DNA from: Bacteroidota bacterium
Lineage (GTDB): Bacteria; Bacteroidota; Ignavibacteria; Kapaibacteriales; UBA2268
Reading direction: 5' to 3'
Length of the DNA stretch: 55,246 nucleotides
NCBI GenBank assembly: GCA_021780815.1
Contig: JAJXYC010000002.1
Coordinates: 1 to 55,246, forward strand
The notes under the pieces were generated by a model that worked only from the letters and a program-made list of their open reading frames with translations, ran no database searches and had not been told where the DNA came from. Of this stretch, positions 17,737 through 28,061 are shown one piece after another; within the stretch, counting starts at the first letter, position 1; every line of letters starts with the position of its first letter. Both the position numbers and the translations under genes were made by a program.

Positions 17737-19608
17737 TTATTTTTTCTTTGAATTTTTAGGAGTATATTTTTGAGTATTTATCTTTTTAGAAGCACCCGGT
17801 AAAGATTTTTGCTTTGCAGTAATTTCTTGTGCTTCACGCATCTTTCTTTGCATCCATCCTTCTTTCTTAGGCGATTTCTTTAAATCAGCCAATGTAAGCT
17901 TATTTTTAGAGAATTTATTAATATAAAGTTGCATGATAATACTAATTATATTAAAAGTAAAGTAGTATAAGTTTAATCCCGAAGGCAAATAGTTGAACAA
18001 CAATGTAAGCATAATTGGCATCATATAAACCATAGCTTTTTGTCTTGGGTCGGTAATACTTTGCTTTTGTTGAATAAACAAAGTAGCTCCCATAAGCAAA
18101 GCTAATCCACTGATTTGCCCAATTCCTAATATAGCAATAGGTAATTTTAGAATTGTATCAGGAACAGACAAGTCGGTTATCCAGAAGGCAAAATGTGCTT
18201 GACGTAATTCAATCGAACTTTTTAAGACAGCCCAAAGTGCATACAAAATAGGCATTTGCAAAAGTAATGGCAAACAGCCACCGGCAGGATTAATTCCGTA
18301 TTCAGAATATACTTTCATTATTTCTTGTTGTTGCTTAGTTTGGTCATCTTTGTATTTTTCACGAACTTCATTCATTAAAGGTGCAATAATTTGCATTTTT
18401 TGTGATGAACGCATCTGAGTTATTGAAAGAGGATATAATAGCAACTTCATTAATATTGAAAAAACAATGATAGCAATTCCATAATTATGAATGAATTGAT
18501 GTATAAATTTAAAGATTGGGAGCATAAAGAATTCACCAATTTGACGAATTCCATATTTAAATCCTAAATCCACAATAGATTGTAAATTATTTTCTTTAGC
18601 AATTTTATAATCGAGAGGTCCAAGAAAAACATTAAATTTATTCTTTTGAATTCCACCTGAATAAGGCATTCTAAATTCAACAGTATAAAGCTTATTTAAT
18701 CCATTGTTAGCAAGGTGTTTTTGTTTACCACTTAAATCTACTGTCCCATCAAAAGATTTATAAGGCTGTGGAATAATTGCCATTGCAAAATATTTAATTT
18801 TAACTGCGGCAAAATCAATTAAACCAGTTGCACTTGTTTGATTTCCTTCATCATTTTTAACATTAAGCTCTTCATTATCGCCATTCAAAGAAGCAATTGC
18901 AGAAGAAGAACTTGATTCGTCCACACTATTATATTCTTGATAACGTAAACCATCATCCCATACTACTTTATAACCACTATTAGGAATATACCCTTCCATA
19001 TTTACAAATAAAATTTCTTCGGAAAAAGTGTATCGATTTCCATAAAAGGTTAAATTCTTAATTATTTTAGAATTGCTATCCAAAGCAAGAACAAATGACA
19101 ACGTTAAAGAATCATTATCTTGCAAAGTGTAATCAGTTTTGCTTGTATTTGCTTGAAAATATAAATCCCGTGTATCAATTAAATGGTTTGCATTCGTGCG
19201 GAAAATTAAATATAAATCACCTTTTTCTGAATTTATTAGCTGTACAGGTGAACCATCCCATTTTTTGAAATTCTTCAAATAAAAATCTTTTAAAACAGCA
19301 CCTTTGGTAGAAATCTTGATTTTTGTTAAACTATTTTCAATTTGAATATATTCTTCTTCACCATTTGTATAAGGTGAAAATTGCCCATATTTTGCATTTG
19401 CAATTTTTAAAGAAGTTGAATCTGAATTTCCAATCCTTTTTAATGAATCTGTTGAAGATATATGATTTTTACTTGAAGAATCTTGATTTAAAACAGATTT
19501 GAACTTTTCATTTGGTGGAATTGGCTTTTGCTCTGTTGACATAAAAATCATCCAAACGATGATGACTCCTGTTATTAGAATCAATGCTAAAATACTTTTT
19601 TTATCCAT
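17737..19608 (-). CDS. yidC: Membrane protein insertase YidC
   Basis: YidC inserts proteins into the inner membrane, alone or with SecYEG. The 623 residues have the expected plan: one N-terminal helix (about 5-25), a large periplasmic beta domain (about 60-340) and the conserved insertase core. The core includes 'YGIAIIVFSILMKLLLYPL', 'QMRSSQKMQ', 'GGCLPLLLQMPIL' and 'LNLYYFTFNIISI'. The basic C-terminal tail (about 570-623) is rich in Lys, as in ribosome-binding YidC proteins. It lies 51 bp after yidD. The other members of the common rpmH-rnpA-yidD-yidC cluster are absent upstream. Confidence 0.95.
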   Translation of the reverse strand: MDKKSILALILITGVIIVWMIFMSTEQKPIPPNEKFKSVLNQDSSSKNHISSTDSLKRIGNSDSTSLKIANAKYGQFSPYTNGEEEYIQIENSLTKIKISTKGAVLKDFYLKNFKKWDGSPVQLINSEKGDLYLIFRTNANHLIDTRDLYFQANTSKTDYTLQDNDSLTLSFVLALDSNSKIIKNLTFYGNRYTFSEEILFVNMEGYIPNSGYKVVWDDGLRYQEYNSVDESSSSSAIASLNGDNEELNVKNDEGNQTSATGLIDFAAVKIKYFAMAIIPQPYKSFDGTVDLSGKQKHLANNGLNKLYTVEFRMPYSGGIQKNKFNVFLGPLDYKIAKENNLQSIVDLGFKYGIRQIGEFFMLPIFKFIHQFIHNYGIAIIVFSILMKLLLYPLSITQMRSSQKMQIIAPLMNEVREKYKDDQTKQQQEIMKVYSEYGINPAGGCLPLLLQMPILYALWAVLKSSIELRQAHFAFWITDLSVPDTILKLPIAILGIGQISGLALLMGATLFIQQKQSITDPRQKAMVYMMPIMLTLLFNYLPSGLNLYYFTFNIISIIMQLYINKFSKNKLTLADLKKSPKKEGWMQRKMREAQEITAKQKSLPGASKKINTQKYTPKNSKKK

Positions 19609-19659
19609 AGTCCCTTTAATTTTTTGCGTTTTTAAATTGTTGAAAATTACAAAATTACC

Positions 19660-19905
19660 TTATTTTATTTGTTTAAAGTGAAATTTCTGAATTTTTTCAG
19701 GAACGGGGTCATAACCACCAGGATTTAAAGGATGACACCTAGATATTCTTTTGATTGAAAGAATTGCTCCATAAAATACTCCAAATCTTGAAAATGCTTC
19801 TACGGAGTATTCTGAACATGTAGGATAAAACCTACACGAAGGTGGAAACATCGGTGATATAAATTTCCTATAAAACTTTATTATGTATATAAATATATAT
19901 TTCAA
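19660..19905 (-). CDS. yidD: Membrane protein insertion efficiency factor YidD
   Basis: This 81-residue peripheral membrane protein helps YidC-dependent insertion. The family core is plain: 'FYRKFISP', '[13 protein letters not shown]' with three Cys, and '[14 protein letters not shown]'. The start is TTG at 19905; no ATG or GTG lies between it and the conserved core. The annotation is secure from the motif even though the start is unusual. It forms an operon with yidC. Confidence 0.92.
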   Translation of the reverse strand: MKYIFIYIIKFYRKFISPMFPPSCRFYPTCSEYSVEAFSRFGVFYGAILSIKRISRCHPLNPGGYDPVPEKIQKFHFKQIK

Positions 19906-20131
19906 TTGCTTTTAATTCAAATTAAATGTTTGACGAATTAATTATGAAAAAAGTAAGTTAATTTGATTATTTTTATTTGGATATATAAATTTCAAATAAA
20001 ATATAAGAAAAGTAAGCAAAGACAAAACCCAAAACTTTGGATTTACAAGGCATAAGTTATAAAAATTATATATATGCTCCCTTTAAAGCAAATTCTATAC
20101 AATAAACAGAAATCAATTAAAGTGAAATATT

Positions 20132-20320
20132 TTACTTTTCACTATATATTTGTTTCTTGTATTCAATCACCTTTTTTTTAATTTCTTCACCAGATTCTTT
20201 AACAATTATTTTACGAGAACTTCGCAATGTAATAGTTGAATCATGGGAAGTATCGACCGATTCAATCTCATCAGCATTAACAATAATTTCAGAACCATCA
20301 ATTTTAGTTAGCGAAATCAT
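20132..20320 (-). CDS. FlbD-family small protein
   Basis: This 62-residue protein matches the FlbD/SwrD family over its whole length: '[20 protein letters not shown]', then '[20 protein letters not shown]', ending in a Lys-rich helix. FlbD-family genes normally sit in flagellar operons, and SwrD raises motor torque. No flagellar gene is in this window. The ATG overlaps the end of the truncated ClpB gene by 17 bp in another frame, so translation is likely coupled. Its role here is unknown. Confidence 0.75.
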   Translation of the reverse strand: MISLTKIDGSEIIVNADEIESVDTSHDSTITLRSSRKIIVKESGEEIKKKVIEYKKQIYSEK

Positions 20321-21629
20321 TACTTTTTATCTCTCTTAATAATACTTGTCTTTCAATTTCAAGTTGTTTAAGTTTTCTTTTTATAGAATCTAATTCAGCA
20401 GGCAAAGAATCAATTTCTAAACGTATTTTTGAAGCTGCTTCATCAATTAAATCAATAGCTTTATCGGGTAAAAATCTATCGGTAATATATCTGCTGGAAA
20501 GTTCAGCCGCCGCAATAATAGCCCCATCAGTAATTCTTACTCCGTGGTGAATTTCATATTTTTCTTTTAATCCTCTCAAAATAGAAATAGTATCTTCAAT
20601 ACTTGGTTCTTCTATATAAATTTTCTGGAATCGTCGCTCTAATGCAGCATCTTTTTCAATATATTTCTGATATTCATCAATAGTTGTAGCACCAATTAGG
20701 TGCAATTCACCCCGTGCAAGAGCAGGCTTAATAATATTTGAAGCATCAAGGCTACCTTCGGTAGCACCAGCACCGACTAATGTATGTATCTCATCAATAA
20801 ATAAAATTACTTTCCCTGCACTTTCTATTACTTCTTTCACAATGGCTTTTAATCGCTCTTCAAATTGACCTCTTAAACTGGTACCTGCGACTAAAGAACC
20901 AGTATCTAACACAATCAAATCTTTTGATTTTAAAGATTCAGGGACATCGCCATTAATAATTCGCAAAGCAATTCCTTCCACTATTGCTGTCTTTCCTACT
21001 CCTGGTTCACCTATTAGAACAGGATTGTTTTTGGTCCTACGAGAAATTACTTGCAATACTCTTCTAATTTCATCTTCACGACCAATCACCGGGTCTAATT
21101 TACCACGACGGGCTTCTTCAGTTAAATTCCTACCATACCTTTTCAATGCTTGATATTTATCGTCAGGATTTTTGTCTGTTACTCTTTGATTTCCACGAAT
21201 ATCTTTTAAAGCAATTAAAATTGAATTTTGATTAATTCTATAATTATCAAGCAACTCTTTGACTGATGAATTAACAATTGCCAACGAAATAAGCAAATGC
21301 TCCACACTCACATACTCATCTTTCATTAAGTCTGCTTCTTTTGTTGCTCGTTCAAAAACATCTGCCAACAAATTGGACATAAAGATATTAGATGAATTAA
21401 CCCCAGAAACCTTAGGCAACTTTTCTATTAATGAGTTTATTTGGATCTTTGCCGCATTTAAATTTACTCCAATTTTTGTAAGTATTGCAGGGACTGTTCC
21501 CTCACTTTCTTGGATTAATGCTGCAAATAAATGAATCGGTTCAAGAGACTGATTCCCATAACTTACTGCAATCTCTTGCGAAGTTTTTACTGCTTCTTGG
21601 GCTTTAATTGTAAATTTCTGAAAATTCAT
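20304..21629 (-). CDS. ClpB-like chaperone, truncated after the first AAA+ domain
   Basis: This 441-residue protein matches the first half of the disaggregase ClpB: Clp_N repeats (about 1-145), then NBD1 with Walker [10 protein letters not shown] (about 204), Walker B '[15 protein letters not shown]' (about 272) and 'ALERRFQKI' with the Arg finger (about 330). It stops about 20 residues into the coiled-coil middle domain ('[16 protein letters not shown]'). Full ClpB is about 860 residues; no NBD2 remnant is visible downstream. All NBD1 motifs are intact, so it could be a functional single-ring form or the remains of a full gene. It overlaps the FlbD-family gene. Confidence 0.85.
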   Translation of the reverse strand: MNFQKFTIKAQEAVKTSQEIAVSYGNQSLEPIHLFAALIQESEGTVPAILTKIGVNLNAAKIQINSLIEKLPKVSGVNSSNIFMSNLLADVFERATKEADLMKDEYVSVEHLLISLAIVNSSVKELLDNYRINQNSILIALKDIRGNQRVTDKNPDDKYQALKRYGRNLTEEARRGKLDPVIGREDEIRRVLQVISRRTKNNPVLIGEPGVGKTAIVEGIALRIINGDVPESLKSKDLIVLDTGSLVAGTSLRGQFEERLKAIVKEVIESAGKVILFIDEIHTLVGAGATEGSLDASNIIKPALARGELHLIGATTIDEYQKYIEKDAALERRFQKIYIEEPSIEDTISILRGLKEKYEIHHGVRITDGAIIAAAELSSRYITDRFLPDKAIDLIDEAASKIRLEIDSLPAELDSIKRKLKQLEIERQVLLREIKSNDFAN

Positions 21630-21726
21630 TTTAATATATTTTAATATATTGTTTTAATATTTAATATAAATTATAAATGAAATAACTCAAAAAATAATAT
21701 AACAACTCATTATTTAATATTAATTA

Positions 21727-23151
21727 TTATAAAATAAATTTTGAAAAATCCATATTTTTTGTAACAGAGGATAATTTGCTTTTCACAAATTGAGCATCAA
21801 TATGAATTGTTTTATCTTTAATTATTTCAGGAACATCGAACATAATTTCTTCAAGTAAAGTAGTCATAATAGTATGTAATCGACGAGCTCCAATATTGGT
21901 AATTTCATTATTAATCAAAGCGGCGGTTGAAGCAATTTCACTTATTGCGCCTTCATCAAAGACAAGTTTAATATTTTCAGTATCTAATAACGCTTGATAT
22001 TGTTTAATTAAAGCATTATCAGGCAAAGTCAAAATTTTTATAAAATCTTCTTCTGTCAAGCTTTTTAATTCAACTCGAATTGGGAAACGACCTTGCAATT
22101 CAGGTATTAAATCCGATGGCTTAGATACATGAAAAGCACCACTTGCAATAAAAAGAATATGGTCTGTTTTCACGGTTCCATATTTAGAATTTATAGTAGA
22201 ACCTTCAACAATTGGGAGCAAATCCCTTTGAACACCTTCACGAGAAACATCTGGACCAGAAGATTTTTCAGCATTAGAAACAATTTTATCAATTTCATCA
22301 ATAAATATAATCCCTGAATTTTCTGCTCTTTGCAAAGCTTTATGAATAACGGCATCCATATCAATCAGTTTATCAACTTCTTCTTTTTGTAAAATTTCCT
22401 TTGCTTCTAATATTTTTACTTTACGTTTTTTTGATTTTTTCGGCATTAAAGACCCCATCAGGTCTTGAATATTCATGCCAATTTCGTCCATTCCAAGAGG
22501 TCCTAAAATTTGCATTGAAGGTCCTTGTTCAGCAAGAACTTCAATTTCAATTTCACGATTATCCATTGTTCCATTACGTAAAAGAACACGAAGTTTTTCT
22601 CTTGTCTGATAATTGTCTTCCAATTCATTTTCAATTTGGTCATAACTGACATTACCTTTATGCATAGGTGGCACTAAAATTTCTAAAATTTTATCTTCCG
22701 CAGATTGCTCGGCTTGTTGGTACTTCTTTTCACGCTCTTCCTCTTTTACAATATGCACTGAACGTTCCACCAATTCTCTAACCATTGATTCAACATCACG
22801 TCCGACATATCCAACTTCCGTAAATTTTGTTGCTTCAACTTTAACAAAAGGTGCTTGTGCCAAAGATGCTAATCGACGGGCTATCTCAGTTTTACCTACG
22901 CCTGTTGGTCCAATCATAATTATATTATTTGGCATTATCTCCTCTTTTAAATTGCTCTTTACTTGTTGACGTCGCCATCTATTGCGAAGAGCAATTGCTA
23001 CTGATTTCTTTGCTTCGTCTTGACCAATAATATATTTATTCAATTCTTCCACTATTTGGTGTGGTGTCAAATAAAATTCTGAATTTTCATTAATTAAATT
23101 GCTTGTTGTTGCTTGTTCATAAATTTTTGCAGTTGATGTATTTTCTTCCAT
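21727..23151 (-). CDS. hslU: ATP-dependent protease ATPase subunit HslU
   Basis: HslU unfolds substrates for the HslV peptidase. The 474 residues carry 'ELNKYIIGQDEAKKSVAIAL', Walker A GPTGVGKTE (about 80-88), 'GYVGRDVESMVRELVE', the family-specific I-domain, 'IIFIDEIDKI', 'ELQGRFPIRVEL' and 'NIGARRLHTIM'. The C-terminal 'FSKFIL' tail is the element that docks into HslV. hslV is not adjacent, although it usually lies directly upstream, so it must be elsewhere in the genome if the protease is active. Confidence 0.94.
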   Translation of the reverse strand: MEENTSTAKIYEQATTSNLINENSEFYLTPHQIVEELNKYIIGQDEAKKSVAIALRNRWRRQQVKSNLKEEIMPNNIIMIGPTGVGKTEIARRLASLAQAPFVKVEATKFTEVGYVGRDVESMVRELVERSVHIVKEEEREKKYQQAEQSAEDKILEILVPPMHKGNVSYDQIENELEDNYQTREKLRVLLRNGTMDNREIEIEVLAEQGPSMQILGPLGMDEIGMNIQDLMGSLMPKKSKKRKVKILEAKEILQKEEVDKLIDMDAVIHKALQRAENSGIIFIDEIDKIVSNAEKSSGPDVSREGVQRDLLPIVEGSTINSKYGTVKTDHILFIASGAFHVSKPSDLIPELQGRFPIRVELKSLTEEDFIKILTLPDNALIKQYQALLDTENIKLVFDEGAISEIASTAALINNEITNIGARRLHTIMTTLLEEIMFDVPEIIKDKTIHIDAQFVKSKLSSVTKNMDFSKFIL

Positions 23152-23402
23152 AATTAATTCTTTATATATATAATTTTTTTTATTTTTATATTAACGAAAT
23201 ACATAATTTAAAATTTGATAGACCATTCTTACATATTAATAAAAACATACTTTTCTCTGATAAATTTCATTTAATAAATACTTTGAAATTAAAACAGATA
23301 ATTAAAAGAAAACAAATTTATTAAGCAAAACAAAATCAAAAAACTTCTCGGCTATTTTAATTTTTTTTTGTAATTTATAAAAAATTTAAATTGAGGTTTT
23401 TA

Positions 23403-26400
23403 ATGAAATCTTTTTTTCTTTTTCTTCTTTTCTTGTTAACAACACTCATCTTTACCAGTAGTCCTAAATTGTGGTCGGAAGATTTTAATTCGTTAAACAA
23501 AATTCCAACTAACAATAGCAACATCAAAGAACAATCTGATATGCGCCACACTAACAACTATGGTGAACTGTTGTATTTCAAAGGAGTAGTTTATGTTAAA
23601 ATTAAAGGTAGTGGAATTGCCTTACCTTTAAAAGATAGTCAGAGTCAAAGATTATACACAACTACATTCGGAATTCCAGAATTAGACAAGTTTGCAAAAA
23701 TAAATGGAATAACAAAAATAGAACAAGTATTCCCAAAAATTCGGAAATTGCCGGAAAGAGTATTATCTCGCCCAACGGCAAAAATCAACCGAGCTCCCGA
23801 TTTATCAAATATTTATATGCTACATTTTCCCGCAGATACAGACCCAGTTGAACTTTCTCGCCAATTATCAAAATTATCTAATATTGAATATGCCGAACCA
23901 GTGCCTTTAACTTATCCTTTGGAAATACCTAACGACACATATTACAGCCAACAACAACATTTACCTCAAATGCACTGTCCGGAAGCTTGGGATTTACACA
24001 AAGGTGAAAATTCTGATAGCACGATCATTATTGGGATTTGTGATACAGGAGTTGATTGGAAACATCCGGATTTGATTAATAATGTTTATCAAAATTTAGG
24101 CGAGGATGCAGACCATGACGGACATGTCTTGGAATATATAAACGGACAATGGCAATTTGACCCAGGAGATATTAATGGTATTGATGACGATGGAAATGGA
24201 TATGTAGATGATTTCATTGGATGGAATTTTTATACAGACGACGGGACACCTAAAAACGACCCAATGGGTTCTGCACAAAATACTCACGGCACTCATTGTG
24301 CAGGTATTTCTGCTGGTGTTACTAACAACGGAAATGGCATTGCATCAGTTTCTTGGAATGTGAAGTTTATGGCAACTAAACATGCAAGTAATTCAAGTGG
24401 CAATGCAATTTATAATGGATTTGATGGAATAGTATATTTAGCTGAAAATGGTGCAGATGTAATTAATTGCAGTTGGGGTGGTGGAGGTTACTCTGAAACA
24501 GGACAATTAGCAGTAAATTATGCAACATCATTAGGAGCAATTGTCGTTGCTGCCGCTGGGAACAACAATTCAAGCAGTCCTTTTTATCCCGCCGCTTACC
24601 AAAACATTGTAAGTGTTGCATCTGTTGCTTCAAACGACACAAAGGCTTATTACTCTAATTATGGTTACACCGTTGATGTTGCGGCACCAGGTGGTGATGC
24701 TTATGTTGATGGTGGAATTCTTAGTACTTTACCTAATAATTCTTATGGTCGCTATCAAGGCACTTCTATGGCAGCTCCGCAAGTTACAGGATTAATTGGT
24801 TTCGTGAAATCTTATATCCCATCTGCTTCCAATGACAGAATAATTAGAAGAGTTATTGGCAATGTAGACAAAATTGACTCTTTAAATCCTACTTATGCCG
24901 GTATGCTGGGAACTGGCAGAATAAATGCTTATAAAGCTCTTTTGCAAGATTATACCGATAAATTACCAATGAAAATTGTCCTAAATTCAATTGATTATCA
25001 AACAGTAAATGGAAATATTAATATTGCTTTGAATTTATTTAATTATTCAATGGATGGGGCAAATTCTGTAAACTTCACTTTATCTTCAACAGACCCTAAA
25101 ATCCAAATAATTAATCCAGTTGCAAATAGTGCTATTTCTGCAAATGGTCCGACAAAAACAAATTATTTCTTGACTTTCAAAATTTTACAATATACAAATG
25201 CTTTTGCAGCATTGCATTTACATTTAGATGGCGTTGATAATCAAATTCAAGCAGGTAGCGATTTTGATTTTCAAGTTTATTGCGGACAAAATGGAATTTT
25301 AGTTTACGAAAAATATATGAATGGACCAACAACAAGTGGCAACTTTATAGCAAATTATTTAACAACAAACAATTATCCAAACGTCATTTATACTAATTCA
25401 CCTGTAACAAATTTAATTGGGTTTAATTATTTGTTTTTATCTATGGGGAATGCCGATTCTTATGATTTCTCATTATTTGACAACAATTTATCTGACAATG
25501 TTGAAAACTTTTTAAAAAATGGAGGCCGTGTTTATTTAGAAAGTGGTGATGCGTTAGGTTACGAACAAGCAGGCAATCCAGATTTGCTTAATTTGTTCGG
25601 AATTTCAGCAGGTTACGATGGACCTCCGAGCCATACTTTTGCCGGACTAACTGGTTTTGCTGGCACTGTAACCGCTAATATGCAATTTAATCAAACTACT
25701 CAATCTCCGATAGATTGGATAGATAATTTTGATATTGCTCCAGCCGGGCAAGTTGCTTTTTTTGAACCTACGGTTGGAAATGTTGCTGTACAAAATACAG
25801 GAAGTTATGGGCAAAGGACATTCGCATTTTCTTATGCTTTATCTAAATTAACAGATGCCACCGAGCCAAGCACAAAAAACACATTACTACAGAGAATTTT
25901 AGATTTCTTCCAACTTTATAATCAAACACCGTCGCAAACAACTTTAATTTCACCTTTGGATAACACCACCATCTATCCAAATTCAACAATTAATTTGCTT
26001 TGGAATTCTCTTCCTAATGCTTGGAATTATGAATTACAAATTGCAAGTGATGCCAATTTCACTAATATTATTAAGGATTTAACAATAACTGATACAACAA
26101 AATCTTATCTTTTCACAGATTTTACAATTAATTCTAATTATTTCTGGCGAGTAAGAGGACAAAACAATATTGGGTATGGAAGTTGGTCAAATGTTTGGAA
26201 GTTTAAAGTTTCACAATTTTTGCCACAAAAAGTAGTTTTATTGCAACCTATAAACAATAGTGTACAAAATACTTTAAAACCAGTTTTTTCGTGGCAACCA
26301 TCTTTATATGCAAATTACTATACAATACAAATCGCCAAAGATGAACAATTCACAATCAATGCTATTACTGTTAGTGGCTTACTTTCCACAACTTACACTC

Positions 26401-27608
26401 CTTCAATTAACTTAACACATAACACCACATATTACTGGCGTGTTAGAGGTAGTAATGCTGGTGGAAATGGTGATTGGAGCGATACATTCGTAGCAAATAT
26501 TTATATGTGTGCAGGTGCTGTTGTAAATTTACAACCTTCATATAATACACAAAATGTAGATATTAAACCGTCATTTTCTTGGACATCAAATCAATATGCT
26601 AACTCTTATAATTTACAAATTGCTACAAACCCAAACTTCTCTTCATTAGTTGCAGATTATACTGATATATCTCCTAATCAATTCTCATTGCCCACAAGTT
26701 TAAATTATAATACAAAATATTATTGGAGAGTTCGTAGTTACAATAATTGTGGTTTTAGCTCTTGGTCAAATTATTTTGTCTTTACAACAGAGAACATTCC
26801 TTTTCAAATCAATTTGACAAATAAGACTTCTTGTAAAAATCAAAATGTTGATTTAGGAACTTTTGATGAACAAGGAAACTTAATAACAGTCACTGGCGGT
26901 TCTGGAAATTTTTTGTATTCTTGGTCTCCTAATTACAATTTAGTAAATGCGACCACAGGCAACCCAACGGTTGTAAGTCCAACTTATACAACTATTTATA
27001 CTTTAAATGTAAAAGACGTATCCACAGGAATGACACAATCAGCAACTTTGACCTTAACAATTTATCCAAGTGTTAATGTGCAATTGCCAATGTTTGTTGT
27101 TATGAAAATTGGAACATTTTTAAATTTAAACAGTAAAATACAAAACATTTCAGGGGGTGTTCCTCCATACACAACAATATGGAAAGATAATTTCGGGAAT
27201 ATAATTAATCCAGCAATTATCAGTCCGCCATTGGGAGTAAATTCATTCTGGCTAACAGTACAAGATGCAAATATGTGTTCTGTTACAAAGAGATTACTTG
27301 TCCTTGTAACTTTATACAAAGATGCAAATGAAAACGATATTGTTGTTGGACAATCAGGAGAACACTTAGTTGCCGCTTATCCTAATCCTGTTTCAGACAA
27401 TGTAAACGTTCTATTATATAGTAATAAAAGGACTAATGTTACAATGGAAATTACAAATATGATAGGTCAGCAATTTTACAAAGAGAATTTGTCTGTTCAA
27501 AGTTCTTTTGAAAAACAAATCAACGTTGAATCTTTTCCACAAGGAGTATATTTATTAAATGTTTACTTCGGAGATGAAGTAATTAGCAAGAAAATAATTA
27601 AACAATAA
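23403..27608 (+). CDS. Secreted subtilisin-like serine protease with T9SS sorting domain
   Basis: This cell-surface protease has about 1401 residues. It has a signal peptide (about 1-25), a propeptide region, and a subtilase S8 domain with the full triad: Asp in 'GICDTGVDWKHPD' (about 212), His in 'NTHGTHCAGI' (about 295) and Ser in 'YQGTSMAAPQVTG' (about 453). A middle region of unknown fold follows. Then come three fibronectin-III-like repeats (about 850-1130), each ending like 'YYWRVR...G.WS'. The type IX sorting domain begins 'AAYPNPVSDNVNV' and ends 'VISKKIIKQ'. The ATG at 23403, 7 nt after GAGG, is preferred over an upstream TTG. Confidence 0.92.
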   Translation: MKSFFLFLLFLLTTLIFTSSPKLWSEDFNSLNKIPTNNSNIKEQSDMRHTNNYGELLYFKGVVYVKIKGSGIALPLKDSQSQRLYTTTFGIPELDKFAKINGITKIEQVFPKIRKLPERVLSRPTAKINRAPDLSNIYMLHFPADTDPVELSRQLSKLSNIEYAEPVPLTYPLEIPNDTYYSQQQHLPQMHCPEAWDLHKGENSDSTIIIGICDTGVDWKHPDLINNVYQNLGEDADHDGHVLEYINGQWQFDPGDINGIDDDGNGYVDDFIGWNFYTDDGTPKNDPMGSAQNTHGTHCAGISAGVTNNGNGIASVSWNVKFMATKHASNSSGNAIYNGFDGIVYLAENGADVINCSWGGGGYSETGQLAVNYATSLGAIVVAAAGNNNSSSPFYPAAYQNIVSVASVASNDTKAYYSNYGYTVDVAAPGGDAYVDGGILSTLPNNSYGRYQGTSMAAPQVTGLIGFVKSYIPSASNDRIIRRVIGNVDKIDSLNPTYAGMLGTGRINAYKALLQDYTDKLPMKIVLNSIDYQTVNGNINIALNLFNYSMDGANSVNFTLSSTDPKIQIINPVANSAISANGPTKTNYFLTFKILQYTNAFAALHLHLDGVDNQIQAGSDFDFQVYCGQNGILVYEKYMNGPTTSGNFIANYLTTNNYPNVIYTNSPVTNLIGFNYLFLSMGNADSYDFSLFDNNLSDNVENFLKNGGRVYLESGDALGYEQAGNPDLLNLFGISAGYDGPPSHTFAGLTGFAGTVTANMQFNQTTQSPIDWIDNFDIAPAGQVAFFEPTVGNVAVQNTGSYGQRTFAFSYALSKLTDATEPSTKNTLLQRILDFFQLYNQTPSQTTLISPLDNTTIYPNSTINLLWNSLPNAWNYELQIASDANFTNIIKDLTITDTTKSYLFTDFTINSNYFWRVRGQNNIGYGSWSNVWKFKVSQFLPQKVVLLQPINNSVQNTLKPVFSWQPSLYANYYTIQIAKDEQFTINAITVSGLLSTTYTPSINLTHNTTYYWRVRGSNAGGNGDWSDTFVANIYMCAGAVVNLQPSYNTQNVDIKPSFSWTSNQYANSYNLQIATNPNFSSLVADYTDISPNQFSLPTSLNYNTKYYWRVRSYNNCGFSSWSNYFVFTTENIPFQINLTNKTSCKNQNVDLGTFDEQGNLITVTGGSGNFLYSWSPNYNLVNATTGNPTVVSPTYTTIYTLNVKDVSTGMTQSATLTLTIYPSVNVQLPMFVVMKIGTFLNLNSKIQNISGGVPPYTTIWKDNFGNIINPAIISPPLGVNSFWLTVQDANMCSVTKRLLVLVTLYKDANENDIVVGQSGEHLVAAYPNPVSDNVNVLLYSNKRTNVTMEITNMIGQQFYKENLSVQSSFEKQINVESFPQGVYLLNVYFGDEVISKKIIKQ

Positions 27609-27641
27609 ACTTTTTGGGATGAAAGAAACGCACGATGAAAA

Positions 27642-27676
27642 CAAAAAGGGCTGTTCATATGAACAGCCCCATTTGT
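27642..27676. terminator. Bidirectional terminator, 22-bp perfect palindrome
   Basis: GGGCTGTTC-ATAT-GAACAGCCC (27648-27669) is a perfect palindrome flanked by A-rich sequence on one side and T/A-rich on the other. It lies between the convergent subtilase (+) and ferredoxin (-) genes. Confidence 0.88.
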
Positions 27677-27695
27677 AAAACAAAAAAAGGTTAAA

Positions 27696-27884
27696 TTACA
27701 CTTCAATAATGCAATCAACAGGGCAAACGGAAACACATTGTGGTTCGTCAAAATGTCCTTTGCAATCAACACAAACTGCTTCGTCAATTACATATATTTC
27801 TTCACCTTCACTAATTGCTGTTACTGGGCATTCTGGTAAACAAGCGCCGCAATTAATACAATCTTCATTAATTCTGTGAGCCAT
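27696..27884 (-). CDS. 2[4Fe-4S] ferredoxin, Allochromatium type
   Basis: This 62-residue cytoplasmic electron carrier has a first cluster motif CINCGACLPECP (Cys 9, 12, 15, 19). The second has an insertion between its second and third Cys: CVDC, eight residues, then CVSVCP. That insertion plus the acidic 'FDEPQ' is the mark of Alvin-type ferredoxins, which have very low and unequal cluster potentials. It is a single-gene transcript: a good promoter lies just upstream and a terminator just downstream. Its partner enzyme is not evident here. Confidence 0.93.
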   Translation of the reverse strand: MAHRINEDCINCGACLPECPVTAISEGEEIYVIDEAVCVDCKGHFDEPQCVSVCPVDCIIEV

Positions 27885-27917
27885 TTATTTTTTTCTCCAT
27901 TTAAAAAAGAACAAAAG

Positions 27918-27950
27918 CAAAATTACAACTTTTTTTTTAATTCTCAAAAA
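27918..27950 (-). promoter_or_regulatory. Bacteroidota-type promoter for ferredoxin gene
   Basis: On the minus strand TTTTTG (27950-27945) is followed after 19 nt by TAATTTTG (27925-27918). This matches the TTTG-N19-TAnnTTTG promoter of Bacteroidota in both boxes and spacing. Transcription would start about 25-30 nt before the ferredoxin ATG. Confidence 0.65.
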
Positions 27951-28061
27951 TTTTTGAATAAAATTTATTTCAAAATATCAATTTACTTATATCAAATATA
28001 ATGTATTCATCTATATTCCTTTACAAATTAAAGTAAGCAAATAAAAAAAATTTTTGACCTT

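Noticed and set aside
21727-23151. ClpX instead of HslU
   Set aside because: The I-domain between Walker motifs and the C-terminal 'SKFIL' tail are HslU features; no zinc-binding N-domain is present.
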